A stretch of DNA of 29,306 nucleotides, from positions 73,236 to 102,541 of the forward strand of contig PBLU01000020.1 of the NCBI GenBank assembly GCA_002721875.1. Reading direction: 5' to 3'. The notes under the pieces are model-generated. The model was not told the DNA's origin and ran no database searches. It saw only the letters and a program-made list of their open reading frames with translations. The translations under genes and the position numbers were made by a program. Every line of letters begins with the position of its first letter. Positions within the stretch are counted from its first letter, which is position 1. Of this stretch, positions 7,138 through 14,088 are shown one piece after another. This DNA is from Chloroflexota bacterium (GTDB lineage: Bacteria; Chloroflexota; Dehalococcoidia; UBA1151; TMED-70).

Positions 7138-8658
7138 ATGAAAAAAATTAATTTTATGGATACATCATTCAGGGATGGCTTTCAGTCATGCTTGGGAGCA
7201 AGAGTTAAGACTGAAGACTTCATACCAATTTTGTCTGCTGCATTAGAAGCGGGAAATGATAACTTTGAAATTGGAGGAGGTGCAAGATTTCAAAGCCTTT
7301 ATTTCTATTGTCAAGAAGACGCCTTTGATATGATGGATAAGTCAAGAGAAATAGTTGGTAAAGATATCAACTTACAAACATTAGCAAGAGGTGCTAATGT
7401 TGTTGGTTTGGAATCTCAATCTAGAGATATAATCAATCTGCACGCTAAGTTATTTAAGAAACACGGTATAACAACCATTAGAAATTTTGATGCACTAATG
7501 GATATCAGAAATTTATCTTATTCAGGTCAGTGCATAACTGATGCAGGATTAAATCATCAAATTGTTATAGCTTTGATGGGATTACCTCCCAACCTAAACG
7601 AAAAATATTTTCATTCAGCTGATTTTTATACTGATAAAATCAAAGAAATACTTAAAGCAGATATTCCTTTTGATAGTCTAGCTTTCAAGGATGCTTCAGG
7701 TACAACTCCTCCATCAATTGTCTATGATGCTGTAAAAAATGCTAGAAAGTTATTACCAAAAGATACAATGATTCAATTCCACACTCATGACACAGCTGGA
7801 ATGGCTATATCAAGTAATATGGCTGCAATCAAAGCTGGAGCAGATATGATTGATTTAGCAATGGCTCCAGTGAGTGGAGGTACATCTCAAACTGATATTT
7901 TGACAATGTGGCAAGCTTTACGAGGAACTGAATATACTTTGGATATAGATGAAGAAAAAATTTTGGAAGTAGAAAAGATGTTTATAGATCAGATGGAAAA
8001 ATACTACATGCCACCAGAAGCTACTGAAGTTAATCCCGTGATTCCTTTTTCTCCTATGCCAGGAGGAGCTCTTACATCAAATACTCAAATGATGAGAGAT
8101 AATGGGACATTAAATTTGTTTCCAAAAGTAATTGAAAATATGAGAGAAGTTGTAGCAAAAGCTGGATTTGGAACATCTGTGACACCCGTTTCTCAATTTT
8201 ATTTTCAACAAGCATTCATGAACACAATTCAAGAAAAATGGTCTAAGATTACAGATAGTTATGGCAAAATGGTACTTGGATATTTTGGTAAAACACCTTC
8301 AGAACCAGATCCAGAAATTGTAAAAATTGCATCTGAACAATTATCACTAGAGCCTACAAAAGAAGATGTTCATGATTTAAACGATGCTAATCCAAAACTA
8401 GGAATTGAATATAATAAAAAATTATTACAAGAAAAGAATTTAGAAACTACTGAAGAAAATATTTTTATATCTGCTACATGCGGCGCCCAGGGTATAGCTT
8501 TCTTAGAGGGTAATGCTGAATTAGGGATTAGGTATGCTGAAGATATGAAAGAAGTAGTGCAATCTAAATCTCAGGGATCTGAAAACTTAAATGGTGAGTA
8601 TAAAACTACTGTTTCTATAAATGGTCAAGAATATGAAGTTTCCGTTAACGAAAAATAA
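7138..8658 (+). CDS. Biotin-dependent carboxyltransferase (oxaloacetate decarboxylase alpha / pyruvate carboxylase B-like)
   Basis: A 506-residue HMGL-like TIM-barrel protein. It carries DTSFRDGFQS (8-17, metal ligand D8), NFDALMDIRN (117-125), the carboxylatable lysine K184 in LAFKDASGT, and FHTHDTAG (214-221; metal ligands H215 and H217). These residues define the carboxyltransferase of oxaloacetate decarboxylase, pyruvate carboxylase B and related enzymes. They move CO2 between carboxybiotin and a 2-oxoacid. The protein ends with TTVSINGQEYEVSVNEK, which looks like the first strand of a biotinyl domain, but no MKM biotin site follows. A separate carrier protein must be encoded elsewhere. 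The stop overlaps the HIT start as TAATG. No biotin carboxylase is in the window. Confidence 0.85.
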   Translation: MKKINFMDTSFRDGFQSCLGARVKTEDFIPILSAALEAGNDNFEIGGGARFQSLYFYCQEDAFDMMDKSREIVGKDINLQTLARGANVVGLESQSRDIINLHAKLFKKHGITTIRNFDALMDIRNLSYSGQCITDAGLNHQIVIALMGLPPNLNEKYFHSADFYTDKIKEILKADIPFDSLAFKDASGTTPPSIVYDAVKNARKLLPKDTMIQFHTHDTAGMAISSNMAAIKAGADMIDLAMAPVSGGTSQTDILTMWQALRGTEYTLDIDEEKILEVEKMFIDQMEKYYMPPEATEVNPVIPFSPMPGGALTSNTQMMRDNGTLNLFPKVIENMREVVAKAGFGTSVTPVSQFYFQQAFMNTIQEKWSKITDSYGKMVLGYFGKTPSEPDPEIVKIASEQLSLEPTKEDVHDLNDANPKLGIEYNKKLLQEKNLETTEENIFISATCGAQGIAFLEGNAELGIRYAEDMKEVVQSKSQGSENLNGEYKTTVSINGQEYEVSVNEK

Positions 8659-8990
8659 TGGATTCTATTTTTACAAAAATAATTAACAAGGAAATTCCCT
8701 CTGAAATTCGCTATGAGGATGATTTATGCATAGCAATTGATGATATAAATCCTAAATCTCAGGTTCATATTTTAGTAATTCCAAAAAAACCAATAATAAA
8801 CATTAATCATGCCAATGATGACGATCAAAATATTTTGGGTCATTTATTATTGGTGTGTAAAAAAATAGCTGAAGAACTAAATATCGAAAAATCTGGTTAC
8901 CAAATATTAACTAATGTTGAACAAGGAGGAGGTCAAACAGTTATGCACCTTCATCTTCATTTATTGAGTGGGAATACTTTGAAATTATAA
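8658..8990 (+). CDS. HIT-family (histidine triad) nucleotide hydrolase
   Basis: A 110-residue HINT/PKCI-type protein. The N-terminus has IFTKIINKEIPSEIRYEDD, a family hallmark. The triad is HLHLHLL with H97, H99 and H101, preceded by EQGGGQTVM. The family hydrolyses AMP-linked phosphoramidates and aminoacyl-adenylates in the cytoplasm. The length equals that of bacterial HinT. The ATG overlaps the upstream stop by one base (TAATG), so translation is probably coupled to the carboxyltransferase gene, with no obvious functional link. Confidence 0.92.
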   Translation: MDSIFTKIINKEIPSEIRYEDDLCIAIDDINPKSQVHILVIPKKPIININHANDDDQNILGHLLLVCKKIAEELNIEKSGYQILTNVEQGGGQTVMHLHLHLLSGNTLKL

Positions 8991-9005
8991 GAATTTAAAT
9001 ATAAT
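8979..9005 (+). promoter_or_regulatory. Candidate sigma70-type promoter of the peroxiredoxin gene
   Basis: TTGAAA (8979-8984) and a perfect TATAAT (9000-9005) are separated by 15 bases, a little short of the usual 17. The start would be near 9012, leaving a leader of about 28 bases that contains the TAGGAGA ribosome site before the ATG at 9041. The -35 box sits inside the end of the HIT gene. Confidence 0.4.
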
Positions 9006-9040
9006 GACTATTAGATAAAATTTCATTTTAGGAGAAAATT

Positions 9041-9505
9041 ATGACATTATCGGAGGGATCAAAAGTTCCAGATTTCAAATTATTAGATCAAAATAATAAT
9101 ACAATTTCCTTAGATACTTTATCAGGGAAACCTGCTGTTTTATATTTTTATCCTAAAGATGAAACTCCTGGATGTACTGTTGAGGCATGTGAATTTAGAG
9201 ATATATATGTTGAGTTCAGTAAAATGAACTGTGAAATTTATGGAATAAGTCCTGATGATGAAAAATCTCATAATAAATTTATAGGAAACCATTCTTTGCC
9301 TTTTACTCTTCTTTGTGACACCGATAAAAAAATGATTAATGATTATGGAGTTTGGGGCGAGAAAAATATGTATGGTAAAGTTTCAATGGGTATAATTAGA
9401 TCGACTTTTCTTATTGATAAACAAGGGATACTTATAAAGAAATGGACCAATGTTAAGGCTAAGGGTCATGCTGAAAAAGTAAAAGCTGAATTAGAAAAAA
9501 TTTAA
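9041..9505 (+). CDS. bcp: Thioredoxin-dependent peroxiredoxin, PrxQ/Bcp type
   Basis: A 154-residue peroxiredoxin. The active site is PKDETPGCTVEACEFRD with peroxidatic C45 and the resolving C50 five residues later, the spacing that defines the PrxQ/Bcp subfamily (atypical 2-Cys). The thioredoxin-like fold is supported by VLYFYPKDETPG and by STFLIDKQG near the end. It reduces hydrogen peroxide and lipid peroxides in the cytoplasm, using thioredoxin. A strong ribosome site (TAGGAGA) precedes the ATG. Its stop interlocks with that of the NHL gene over TTAA. Confidence 0.94.
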   Translation: MTLSEGSKVPDFKLLDQNNNTISLDTLSGKPAVLYFYPKDETPGCTVEACEFRDIYVEFSKMNCEIYGISPDDEKSHNKFIGNHSLPFTLLCDTDKKMINDYGVWGEKNMYGKVSMGIIRSTFLIDKQGILIKKWTNVKAKGHAEKVKAELEKI

Positions 9506-10449
9506 AATCTATTTTTGTATATTTGAATTCTATGCCTACAGGAATCTGTGATGAAAATTAAGTCTTCATTTGAATCAATATTTTGAGGTCTCCAAAATCT
9601 TTTTTCTTCCTCAAATAATCCTGCTTCTTCTCTCCAACTAGATTGCTCAGGGTTAACATCTAGAAATTCTTGACACCATTTTGAAATTGTTGCATCACCA
9701 ATTAATTTTGATATGAAATTTAGTTTAGAATCATAAATTATGACCGAATTATCAGCCCAGTTTGTTACGAATATATTTCCTTTTTTACTAATATGTACTG
9801 AAGAAGGTTTTGCTAATTTTTGATCTTCATAATTTTCAATAGAATTTACATAATTTCCATTTGAATTAAATATTTGAACTCTGTTATTTCTCCAATCAGC
9901 AATATAAATATTTTGATCTTTATCTATATCTATACCCCAAGGATAGTTAAACTCACCAACATCTTTGCCGAATTTTCCAAAACAAGATATATATTTTCCA
10001 CTAGTATCAAATTTTTGAATTCTTGAGTTAAGGTGATCAACAACCAATATATTATTTTCAGAATCTATTGAAATGCCTGAAGGTCTGTTTAGTTGGCCTT
10101 CTTTATTTCCAAATTCGCCCCAATGATTGATTAGCTTCCCTTCTAAATCAAATATAGAGATTCTATTTAGATGCTCGTCTGATAAGATAATTTTATTATC
10201 CTTATCTATTTCAATAGCGGTTGGTAATATAGATTTACCTGGCTCTTCTCCCCAATTTGCGAATTCAAATTTATGATTTGAATCTACTGTTAGAGCGCTA
10301 ATTCTATTATTTTTGTTCGAAGCATTTGATCTACTTAGTACATATAATAGTTCATCATTAAAAATTACATCAATAGGATTCATAAATCCTCTTCCTTCGA
10401 AGGATGCAATTCCTATCGTATGACTATAATCATTTGCTGTCGTAACCAT
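9502..10449 (-). CDS. NHL-repeat beta-propeller protein
   Basis: A 315-residue protein made of NHL repeats. Clear units include GQLNRPSGISIDSENNILVVD, GEFNYPWGIDIDKDQNIYIAD and a last one containing FWRPQNIDSNEDLIFITD, each followed by R-I/V-Q-K/I-F/Y (SRIQKF, NRVQIF, HRIQIY). About five or six blades can be counted. No signal peptide or membrane segment is seen, so it is predicted to be cytoplasmic. NHL propellers bind ligands or act as lyases or hydrolases, and no catalytic residue can be assigned. The ATG overlaps the DUF1501 stop by one base (TGATG), so it is tightly coupled to the DUF1501/DUF1800 pair. Confidence 0.83.
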   Translation of the reverse strand: MVTTANDYSHTIGIASFEGRGFMNPIDVIFNDELLYVLSRSNASNKNNRISALTVDSNHKFEFANWGEEPGKSILPTAIEIDKDNKIILSDEHLNRISIFDLEGKLINHWGEFGNKEGQLNRPSGISIDSENNILVVDHLNSRIQKFDTSGKYISCFGKFGKDVGEFNYPWGIDIDKDQNIYIADWRNNRVQIFNSNGNYVNSIENYEDQKLAKPSSVHISKKGNIFVTNWADNSVIIYDSKLNFISKLIGDATISKWCQEFLDVNPEQSSWREEAGLFEEEKRFWRPQNIDSNEDLIFITDSCRHRIQIYKNRF

Positions 10450-11576
10450 CAGCTTTTTATAATTTCTACTTTACTAAATTTTTCACTAAGTACACTAGAA
10501 GCTTCAATTCCCAATATATCTTCTAAAATTGTGGAGTATAAACATCTAAAATCAGTATTATATTTTATATCTCCTTCAAGTTGAGCAGATGGATCAAGAT
10601 TAGGATACTCTCCATAGAGACCACCTTTGACAGATTTTCCAAGAAGAAAAGCTACTCCTCCTGAACCATGATCTGTACCAGTACCATTATCTGCTACTCT
10701 TCTACCAAATTCTGAAAAAATCCATATTATAGTTTCTTCTTCTAATGACTGTTCTTTCAAATCTTTTTGAAAGCAATCTATTGCTGTTGATAGTTGTTGC
10801 CATAATAAAGAATGATTTTTCAATTCATCAGTATGTGTATCAAAACTTCCATGTTGAGCATAAAAGATTCTTGTTCCAAGTCTTGCACTTGCAACTTGTG
10901 CTATTCCTTTAAGAGATTGTGCAATAGGATTATCTTCAGGGTACTCTACATTAGATTTATAACTTCTTGGCGCTTCTGCTAATAAGTCTGCACCGTCTAG
11001 AGCTCCTCTTCCTGTTTGCAATAATCTTAGGGAAGGCATTCCTTCTAGATTCATGGGTTGATAAATTCTATCAACAGTATCTAGTAAAATCTCTCTATTT
11101 TGAGACCCTGAAACACCTGTAAATAAACCATAAGATTCAAGTGCTCCCACAGATGCCACTGATACACCTGGACAAGCTAAAGCTCTTGGTAAACCTTTAC
11201 CAAAATTTACTGCTGTTATTGGATTTTTACCTTCTGGATCTATATTTTTTACTGTCTTCCCAAGCCATCCAATAGAACTGCTTTCAAAAGGTTCTGCTGT
11301 ATGCCATATATCCATTGATCTAAAATGTGACCTGTTAGGTTCTGGATAACCGATACCCATCATAACTGCTAAATTCTTTTCATCAAAATGCTTCTTGAAA
11401 ATATCCATATTGGAATTAAATGCCACATTGTTATCTATAGGAATAATTGAATCATCTTTCAGCCCCATATTAGGTCTGTAATCATAATATAATCCAGATT
11501 CGTAGGGCACTATAGTATTCAGATAGTCATTACCTCCACTCAATTGGATTACAACTAAATTCTTTTCTTTAATCAT
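10449..11576 (-). CDS. DUF1501 family protein (alkaline-phosphatase superfamily fold)
   Basis: A 375-residue DUF1501 protein. It begins with the conserved strand LVVIQLSGGNDYLNTIVPY. It also has NRSHFRSMDIWHTAEP (about 104-119), a SEFGRRVADNGTGTDHGSGG block near 288-307, and LGKSVKGGLYGEYPNL. The superfamily contains sulfatases and phosphatases, and the DHG segment may be metal-binding, but the reaction is unknown. Most members carry a long Tat signal peptide. Here the protein starts directly at the first strand with no signal. The ribosome site AAGGAGAATAA precedes the ATG, and the gene begins nine bases after the DUF1800 stop. Confidence 0.9.
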   Translation of the reverse strand: MIKEKNLVVIQLSGGNDYLNTIVPYESGLYYDYRPNMGLKDDSIIPIDNNVAFNSNMDIFKKHFDEKNLAVMMGIGYPEPNRSHFRSMDIWHTAEPFESSSIGWLGKTVKNIDPEGKNPITAVNFGKGLPRALACPGVSVASVGALESYGLFTGVSGSQNREILLDTVDRIYQPMNLEGMPSLRLLQTGRGALDGADLLAEAPRSYKSNVEYPEDNPIAQSLKGIAQVASARLGTRIFYAQHGSFDTHTDELKNHSLLWQQLSTAIDCFQKDLKEQSLEEETIIWIFSEFGRRVADNGTGTDHGSGGVAFLLGKSVKGGLYGEYPNLDPSAQLEGDIKYNTDFRCLYSTILEDILGIEASSVLSEKFSKVEIIKS

Positions 11577-11585
11577 TTATTCTCC

Positions 11586-12953
11586 TTAGCAATATTGAAA
11601 ATCAGGAGTAGACACAATAATTTTTAATACATCCATTATTTTGTCTTCATCATTTTCATATTTATTAATCCTTAAGTGCTCACTAATAATCTTTTGAGAT
11701 CTATCACTGATTTGTATATATCCAAGAGAATCTAGGCATAAATTTATAAATTCTTCATCATCTTTGGAGTCTTTCGACTTTATTATTTCAAGAAGTCTTT
11801 TAACACCTTTTGAACTAGTATTAGATATCTCTTCAGATGCATAATTAATTCTCTCTATGAGCGAGCCACTATCTATCCATTCTTCTCCCTCATGCCATCC
11901 TTCAACACTAGGAGGATTGAGTAAGAATTGACCCATTAAGTTTGTATTTGAAGCTAATTCAGCTGAGTCTAACTCAGGTATTTCAAACCTATCAACTACT
12001 CTTGTAATTCCAAAAACTAAATCTGAAGGGCTTTTAACTTTCTTAAACATTATTTCTTTAGATTTGAAATGATCTGATTTAAACATGTACTCCAAAACTT
12101 TTTTAATATTTCCATCAGTGTCTAAATAGACTTGAGAAAGTTTATTTATTTCAGCCCAATTTTCTTCTTCAGAAACAAAAAATAAATAAAGCCTCATACA
12201 AATAAATTTAGCTGTTGATGGATGCTTTGAAACCATTTCTACTATGTGTTCACCATTAAAATTACCTTTTTCACCAAGGAATTCTTTTTCTGAGTCATCA
12301 TGATCATTTTCATTAAAATTAAATTCCATTGGAAAAGGTCCTAAGAAAAAAGGTGGTGGAGTAGGTTTAGAAGCCCAGCCTGTAAAAGCTCTAGCTGCAG
12401 ACTTAACATCATCTTCTGTATATACTCCCTCTCCATTCTCATCTATACCCATTGAAAATAATTCAAGTAATTCTCTGCCATAGTTTTCATTAGGAGCTTC
12501 TTTATGACTATTTTGATTATCTAGCCAATACATCATTCCAGGATCCTGAGAAATTTTGAGTAATAAGGTATTAAAATTACCTAGACCATATTTTCTAAAT
12601 AAATCAATTTCTTCAAGCATTGCCAGCCCATGATCTAACTTAATACCACCAACTGCTAATAGACCATGCCAAAATAGAGCAATTTTTTCTTCGAGTTGCT
12701 TTTTCGATTTTGCTAGTCTCCAAGTCCACTGTGGATCAGCATGCCTAGCTGTACGAGCTTCAACTGAAGCTATAAAGTATCTCTCTAAAAGATCTTGGTC
12801 ATGGGGTAAATTAAAGGATGGTTCTAATAATTGATCTACGATATCATCATATTCTTGAAGAGATAATTCTTCTATCTGATCAAAATTACATCCAAATCCA
12901 GCTCTTCTCATGAGATGAGCTATTAAACTTTTCTTCTCAATATTTGTAATCAT
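11586..12953 (-). CDS. DUF1800 family protein
   Basis: A 455-residue DUF1800 protein. The N-terminus IAHLMRRAGFGCNFDQIEEL matches the family opening (HLLRRxxFG). The core contains FWHGLLAVG, DPGMMYWLDNQ, NENYGRELLELFSMG, a DDVKSAARAFTGW block and a C-terminal NLMGQFLLNPPSVEGW block, all family hallmarks. Members are almost always encoded beside DUF1501, as here; the reaction is unknown. Like its partner it lacks a signal peptide. It is the first gene of a three-gene minus-strand unit (DUF1800, DUF1501, NHL). No ribosome site precedes the ATG, and the tRNA-Phe lies 58 bases upstream on the same strand. Confidence 0.9.
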   Translation of the reverse strand: MITNIEKKSLIAHLMRRAGFGCNFDQIEELSLQEYDDIVDQLLEPSFNLPHDQDLLERYFIASVEARTARHADPQWTWRLAKSKKQLEEKIALFWHGLLAVGGIKLDHGLAMLEEIDLFRKYGLGNFNTLLLKISQDPGMMYWLDNQNSHKEAPNENYGRELLELFSMGIDENGEGVYTEDDVKSAARAFTGWASKPTPPPFFLGPFPMEFNFNENDHDDSEKEFLGEKGNFNGEHIVEMVSKHPSTAKFICMRLYLFFVSEEENWAEINKLSQVYLDTDGNIKKVLEYMFKSDHFKSKEIMFKKVKSPSDLVFGITRVVDRFEIPELDSAELASNTNLMGQFLLNPPSVEGWHEGEEWIDSGSLIERINYASEEISNTSSKGVKRLLEIIKSKDSKDDEEFINLCLDSLGYIQISDRSQKIISEHLRINKYENDEDKIMDVLKIIVSTPDFQYC

Positions 12954-13011
12954 TATTATCGATAATATATATAATTATTTTTATTTATTCAAACCTAAAA
13001 GTTTTCTTAAG

Positions 13012-13086
13012 TGGTGCCTAGGGACAGATTCGAACTGTCGACACCTGCGTTTTCAGCGCAGTGCTCTACCCCTGAGCTACCCAGGC
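13012..13086 (-). tRNA. tRNA-Phe (GAA)
   Basis: Minus-strand cloverleaf. The acceptor GCCTGGG pairs with CCTAGGC (one G-U), and the D-arm is TAGCTCAGGGGTAGAGC. The anticodon loop CTGAAAA between CTGCG and CGCAG gives anticodon GAA, and the T-arm is GACAGTTCGAATCTGTC. The discriminator is A and the CCA is encoded (13012-13014). The DUF1800 gene follows on the same strand. Confidence 0.96.
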
Positions 13087-13188
13087 ATCTAATAAAAAAA
13101 CCTATCATTAATTTTTAACAAAAAAATTCTATAATGAATGACAAAAAACGTGTAATTTGAACTATTTTTTCATTATTATTTATATATT

Positions 13189-14082
13189 ATGCCAGTTATT
13201 TGTATTTCATCATCAGAGAAAGATAGTGGTAAAACAGCTATTTTATCTGGAATAGTCCAAGAGTCCTTGAACAGAGGGATAAAAACCTATGTGGGTGAAC
13301 TAGAAAATAATGAGATAGTTGATCATAAAAAGATCAATCAATTATTAGAACTAGACAACAGAAACTCTTTGAAAAACTCAGAACTTATATTTGTTGAAAT
13401 AAATCAAATGGAGTTTTCAAAACAAAAAATAATACTGGATAAATTTGATGCTAAAGTTATTTTTATTGAGAGAGATTCAGCTGATATTAATAGTATTGAG
13501 AAGTTTTTTTCAGAAAGATTAGTTGGGTTTATTATTAATGGTGTTTTGAAGTACAAAAAAAATGTAATCGAATCTCTTCATAATCAAAAGGTTATTGCAA
13601 TATTAGAGGAACAAAGATTTTTCATGACTAAGACAGCTCAAGACCTAAGAGATGTGTTAAGTACTAAAAAGGTTTTAGGAGAAGAAAGTTTAAATAAAAT
13701 CATTGAAAATTATTTAATTGGTGGTTTTGTTTTAGATTGGGGACCAGAATATTTTTCAACTAGAAAAAACGTAGCTTTAGTCGTCAGAGGAGATAGACCT
13801 GATGTTCAGCTATCCGCTCTTCAGTCAGGTACACTTAATGTTCTTATTGCTACTAGTGGTATAAGTCCTGTTGAGTATATTATTTATGAAGCAAAAAAAT
13901 TAAGTATTCCAGTTTTAATTGTTGATGAAAATACAGAAGAAGCAATTTCTAAACTTTCTGATTCTTTTGAGATAAATGATTTTGACCATAATGAAAAGGT
14001 CATGTATTCCAATAGAATCTTAAATGATAATTTAAATTTCGATAAATTATTTGATATTTTTTCAACACCCATCACAAAGTAA
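13189..14082 (+). CDS. P-loop + DRTGG domain protein (Pta N-terminal-like)
   Basis: A 297-residue protein with a BioD/CobB-like P-loop at the start (SSSEKDSGKT, 7-16) and a DRTGG-type domain in the last 140 residues (about 155-290; NVALVVRGDRPDVQLSAL and LNVLIATSGISPVEYI). The same layout forms the N-terminal regulatory half of long phosphotransacetylases and occurs as stand-alone proteins of unknown function. The catalytic PTA domain is absent, so it should not be called Pta. Nucleotide binding is likely but unproven. An AT-rich start region (TATTAT at 13174-13179) lies about ten bases before the ATG. The PcrA-like helicase gene begins six bases after its stop, so the two are in one operon. 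Confidence 0.72.
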   Translation: MPVICISSSEKDSGKTAILSGIVQESLNRGIKTYVGELENNEIVDHKKINQLLELDNRNSLKNSELIFVEINQMEFSKQKIILDKFDAKVIFIERDSADINSIEKFFSERLVGFIINGVLKYKKNVIESLHNQKVIAILEEQRFFMTKTAQDLRDVLSTKKVLGEESLNKIIENYLIGGFVLDWGPEYFSTRKNVALVVRGDRPDVQLSALQSGTLNVLIATSGISPVEYIIYEAKKLSIPVLIVDENTEEAISKLSDSFEINDFDHNEKVMYSNRILNDNLNFDKLFDIFSTPITK

Positions 14083-14088
14083 TTTCGG

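Noticed and set aside
13189..14082. Calling the DRTGG gene phosphotransacetylase
   Set aside because: The catalytic PTA domain is missing; only the N-terminal P-loop and DRTGG regions are present.
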